Source of the DNA: an uncultured Erysipelotrichaceae bacterium
Lineage (GTDB): Bacteria > Bacillota_I > Bacilli_A > Erysipelotrichales > Erysipelotrichaceae
NCBI GenBank assembly: GCA_902782505.1
Contig: CACZNO010000151.1
Location: 1-9,391 of the forward strand
Length of the DNA stretch: 9,391 nucleotides
Reading direction: 5' to 3'
Each line of letters opens with the position of its first letter. Position 1 is the stretch's first letter. Shown piece after piece: positions 7,634-9,391 of the stretch. Position numbers and translations under genes: made by a program. Below the pieces are notes generated by a model. The model was not told where the DNA came from, searched no databases, and worked only from the letters and a program-made list of their open reading frames with translations.

Positions 7634-8354
7634 CGCGGAAAGCCTGAAGTTTTTACAGAACCGCTTAAACGATTATATTCGAAGCTACAACAGAAACGGA
7701 AGACCGGTCATTACGGACTTCCTTTCTGTTTTTGAACAGAAGTTTGCGGCGGAATATCTTTCCAAACGGGTTCCTTATGAAATCGTGCCGGCGGATGAAT
7801 CCTCGATTTCCCGATGTTTCGCGATTCCGTACTACGACGGTCAGCTTGTTACATTGCGCGGCACGATCCGCAATGCGGAAAAACCCGTGACCCAGCGCAA
7901 TGTCTACGGTGCATTGATGGGCTTGAATATTGAACCGGAAAAATTCGGGGACGTCTGGATGGAAGGGAATACCGCGTATGTCCTGACGTTCCGTCATCTG
8001 GCGGAAGATATCATCGCGAATTGTGTTTCTTTAGGCAGAGCTGCCATAGATTTTGAAATACTCGATGAATTCGTGGAGCCGCGCTATGTGTTCGATCGAA
8101 AGCGTATGACAGTTTCCTCGATGCGCATCGACGCAATCGTAAAAGCCGCATCCGGTGTATCCAGAGAAGACGCGCAGAAACTGGTCACACAGGGTCATGT
8201 AAAACTGAATCATGAAGAGATACCTTCTCCTACAAAAACCGCGGAATCCGGCGATATTCTGTCGGTACGCGGATACGGCCGGTACAAGATTTTAAGCGCT
8301 GACGCGGTTTCCCGGTCGGGACGGATCGCCGTTTATATCGATAAATTCAAATAA
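7626..8354 (+). CDS. ylmH: YlmH-family S4-domain RNA-binding protein
   Basis: YlmH proteins carry an S4 RNA-binding domain; work in B. subtilis links YlmH to ribosome-associated quality control on stalled large subunits. The 242-residue product fits the family (about 257 in B. subtilis). The N-terminal part includes a conserved-looking NVYGALMGLNIEPEKFGDV (92-110). The S4 domain covers about 165-225: MRIDAIVKAASGVSREDAQK, then GHVKLNHEEI, SGDILSVRGYGRYKI. I chose ATG 7626, 8 nt inside sepF; the frame is open further upstream, but that part reads through sepF in another frame and gives an unconvincing sequence. No ribosome binding site is visible before 7626, so translation is probably coupled to sepF. 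There is no terminator between its stop and the ileS promoter region; divIVA, which often follows, is absent. Confidence 0.93.
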   Translation: MNNAESLKFLQNRLNDYIRSYNRNGRPVITDFLSVFEQKFAAEYLSKRVPYEIVPADESSISRCFAIPYYDGQLVTLRGTIRNAEKPVTQRNVYGALMGLNIEPEKFGDVWMEGNTAYVLTFRHLAEDIIANCVSLGRAAIDFEILDEFVEPRYVFDRKRMTVSSMRIDAIVKAASGVSREDAQKLVTQGHVKLNHEEIPSPTKTAESGDILSVRGYGRYKILSADAVSRSGRIAVYIDKFK

Positions 8355-8367
8355 GCGCAAAAAACAT

Positions 8368-8396
8368 ATGACGAACTGCGAATTTTAGTGTAGGAT
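8368..8396 (+). promoter_or_regulatory. Candidate promoter for the ileS T-box leader
   Basis: ATGACG (8368-8373) and TAGGAT (8391-8396) are exactly 17 nt apart, each matching consensus at 4 of 6 positions. The predicted start near 8403 falls just before the first strand of T-box Stem I (8406), the expected arrangement for a leader RNA. Read-through from ylmH is also possible, since no terminator separates them. Confidence 0.55.
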
Positions 8397-8405
8397 AGAT
8401 ACATA

Positions 8406-8611
8406 CTTAAGACGGGCTTCCTGAAAGGAAAAAAGAGAATCCGCGGACGGTGAAAGCGGGTCAAAAGCGGGAAAGCCGGATCACTTAAGGAAATTGCGGG
8501 AAGAACAGAGTAGAACCCGCCGGCAGAAACCGTTATCTTCGAAGAGTGCGTATCGAAGGATACGAATAAAGGTGGTACCGCGCGACAAGCGTCCTTTAAG
8601 GACGTTTTTTT
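8406..8611 (+). promoter_or_regulatory. T-box riboswitch (tRNA-Ile sensing, AUC specifier) controlling ileS
   Basis: The leader binds uncharged tRNA-Ile and then permits ileS transcription. The T-box sequence AAAGGTGGTACCGCG is at 8568-8582; its TGGT (8573-8576) can pair with the tRNA 3' end ACCA, which implies discriminator base A. Stem I closes with CTTAAG (8406-8411) against CTTAAG (8484-8489), then GGCT (8415-8418) against AGCC (8474-8477). The 3' side of the internal loop between these helices reads GGATCA, placing an Ile codon ATC (8480-8482) followed by a purine in the specifier position. The distal Stem I hairpin is ATCCGC against GCGGGT around a GGACGGTGAAA loop. Further on are GCGGG/CCCGC, the CGG...CCG element, the GTTA...GAGTG region and the hairpin CGTATC-GAAG-GATACG (8549-8564). 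The antiterminator pairs AAAGG (8568-8572) with CCTTT (8593-8597) and CGC (8579-8581) with GCG (8589-8591). The classical AGUA motif on the 5' side of the specifier loop is not obvious. Confidence 0.95.
8587..8611 (+). terminator. Intrinsic terminator of the ileS T-box
   Basis: CGTCCT (8590-8595) pairs with AGGACG (8599-8604) around a TTA loop, extendable by three more pairs into the following T run (8605-8611, seven T). Its 5' strand is shared with the 3' strand of the antiterminator, so the two folds exclude each other, as the T-box mechanism requires. It lies 18 nt before the ileS ATG; the ribosome binding site is outside the hairpin. Confidence 0.92.
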
Positions 8612-8628
8612 ATGTTCAGGAGGAAAGT

Positions 8629-9391
8629 ATGGCGGAATGGAAAGAGACGTTGCTGATGCCTTATACCGCGTTTGAGATGCGGGGCAATCTGGCAAAAAAG
8701 GAACCCGGCTATCAGAAACGCTGGGAAGACGAACATTTATACGAAAAGATGATGGAACGTGCGAAGGACCGCAAGCCGTTTGTGCTGCACGACGGACCTC
8801 CGTATGCCAACAATAACCTGCATATGGGAACCTCGATGAACCGCTGCATCAAGGATTTCATCGTGAAAACACATTACATGAACGGATATTACACACCGTT
8901 TTATCCGGGATGGGATACCCATGGGCTCCCGATTGAAAACATGATGCCGAAGATCGGCGTGGACCGCAAGAAGATGTCCACCGCGGAATTCCGCAATCAT
9001 TGCGAACAGTACGCGAAAAAACAGATCGAGATCCAGAAGGCAACCATGAAACGTCTTGGAACCGTAGCGGATTTCGATCATCCGTACATCACTTTGACAA
9101 AGGATTTCGAAGCGGATGAAGTTCGTTCCTTTGCGAAAATGGCGATGAAAGGCCTGGTCTACAAAGGATTGAAACCGATCTGCTGGAGTCCGGAGCGCGA
9201 ATCGGCGGTAGCGGATACCGAAACGTATTATGAAAACGTCACTGTCGAAACGATCTATGTCGCGTTTGACGTGGAAGACGGAAAGGGCGTATTGGACGGC
9301 GATGAAAAATGCGTGATCTGGACCACGACTCCGTGGACCATCCCGGGTGACCAGGCGTTCACGCTGCATCCGGATATGAATTACGCGGTAG
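8629..9391 (+). CDS. ileS: Isoleucyl-tRNA synthetase, N-terminal part (3' end outside window)
   Basis: IleRS charges tRNA-Ile with isoleucine and edits valine. The visible 254 residues cover the start of the class I catalytic domain: VLHDGPPYANNNLHMG (52-67), FIVKTHYMNGYYTPFYPGWDTHGLPIE with the PGWDTHGLPIE signature, and the entry to the CP1 editing insertion with KPICWSPERESAVAD and the threonine-rich WTTTPWTIPGDQA. The HIGH motif reads His-Met-Gly-Thr (65-68); most relatives have His as the fourth residue. The editing-site entry reads IPGDQA where the common form is LPANxA. AGGAGG (8618-8623) lies 5 nt before the ATG. Regulation by the Ile-specific T-box immediately upstream independently confirms the identity. 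The KMSKS loop, anticodon domain and any zinc site lie beyond the window. Confidence 0.97.
   Translation, partial: MAEWKETLLMPYTAFEMRGNLAKKEPGYQKRWEDEHLYEKMMERAKDRKPFVLHDGPPYANNNLHMGTSMNRCIKDFIVKTHYMNGYYTPFYPGWDTHGLPIENMMPKIGVDRKKMSTAEFRNHCEQYAKKQIEIQKATMKRLGTVADFDHPYITLTKDFEADEVRSFAKMAMKGLVYKGLKPICWSPERESAVADTETYYENVTVETIYVAFDVEDGKGVLDGDEKCVIWTTTPWTIPGDQAFTLHPDMNYAV

Noticed and set aside
8737..9369. Long open frame antisense to ileS (210 codons)
   Set aside because: It lies wholly within the strongly supported IleRS frame, has no recognisable domain and reflects codon bias of the sense gene.
1..9391. CRISPR array, transposon, phage or defence genes
   Set aside because: I saw no regularly spaced repeats, transposase, integrase or inverted-repeat ends; all genes are recognisable core genes apart from one lipoprotein.

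Overview
The window is an ordinary but informative stretch of housekeeping chromosome from a low-to-moderate GC Firmicute (Bacillota). Evidence for this is the AGGAGG-type ribosome binding sites, a T-box leader in front of ileS, SepF and YlmH, a divided comEC/holA/rpsT/lepA neighbourhood, and a lipoprotein of Gram-positive type. The lineage resembles a non-sporulating one such as Erysipelotrichia. That placement is an inference from gene content and the unusual IleRS, not something the sequence proves. I see no mobile element, CRISPR array, tRNA, rRNA or defence system.

Layout. (1) Positions 3-3446, plus strand: the C-terminal part of comEC (competence DNA channel, cut by the window edge), then holA (DNA polymerase III delta), then a compact single-chain iron-sulfur L-serine dehydratase. 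The three overlap (56 and 13 nt) and look like one transcript, ending at a bidirectional terminator. (2) Positions 3481-3753, minus strand: rpsT (ribosomal protein S20), converging on the dehydratase and sharing its terminator. (3) A 120-bp divergent intergenic region with a good rpsT promoter and a weak candidate fmt promoter. (4) Positions 3874-7136, plus strand: fmt (methionyl-tRNA formyltransferase), lepA (EF4) and a small lipoprotein of unknown function, tightly spaced. (5) Positions 7160-8354: a strong extended -10 promoter, then sepF (division) and ylmH (S4-domain RNA-binding protein), overlapping by 8 nt. (6) Positions 8368-8611: a promoter and a complete T-box riboswitch with an AUC (Ile) specifier and an intrinsic terminator, controlling (7) ileS, which runs off the right edge.

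How the genes work together: most of the window serves translation (S20, Fmt, LepA, YlmH, IleRS), with DNA uptake and replication on the left and cell division on the right. Compared with the order I recall for B. subtilis (comEC-holA-rpsT-gpr-spoIIP-lepA and sepF-ylmG-ylmH-divIVA-ileS), the sporulation genes gpr and spoIIP and the division-cluster genes ylmG and divIVA are absent, and a serine dehydratase and fmt have been inserted.

The most notable observations are the altered HIGH signature (His-Met-Gly-Thr) of the IleRS, a T-box whose non-consensus base is compensated in both alternative hairpins, the short serine dehydratase sitting in the comEC-holA transcript, and the long comEC/holA overlap. 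None of this amounts to a new biological system, and I do not claim one.
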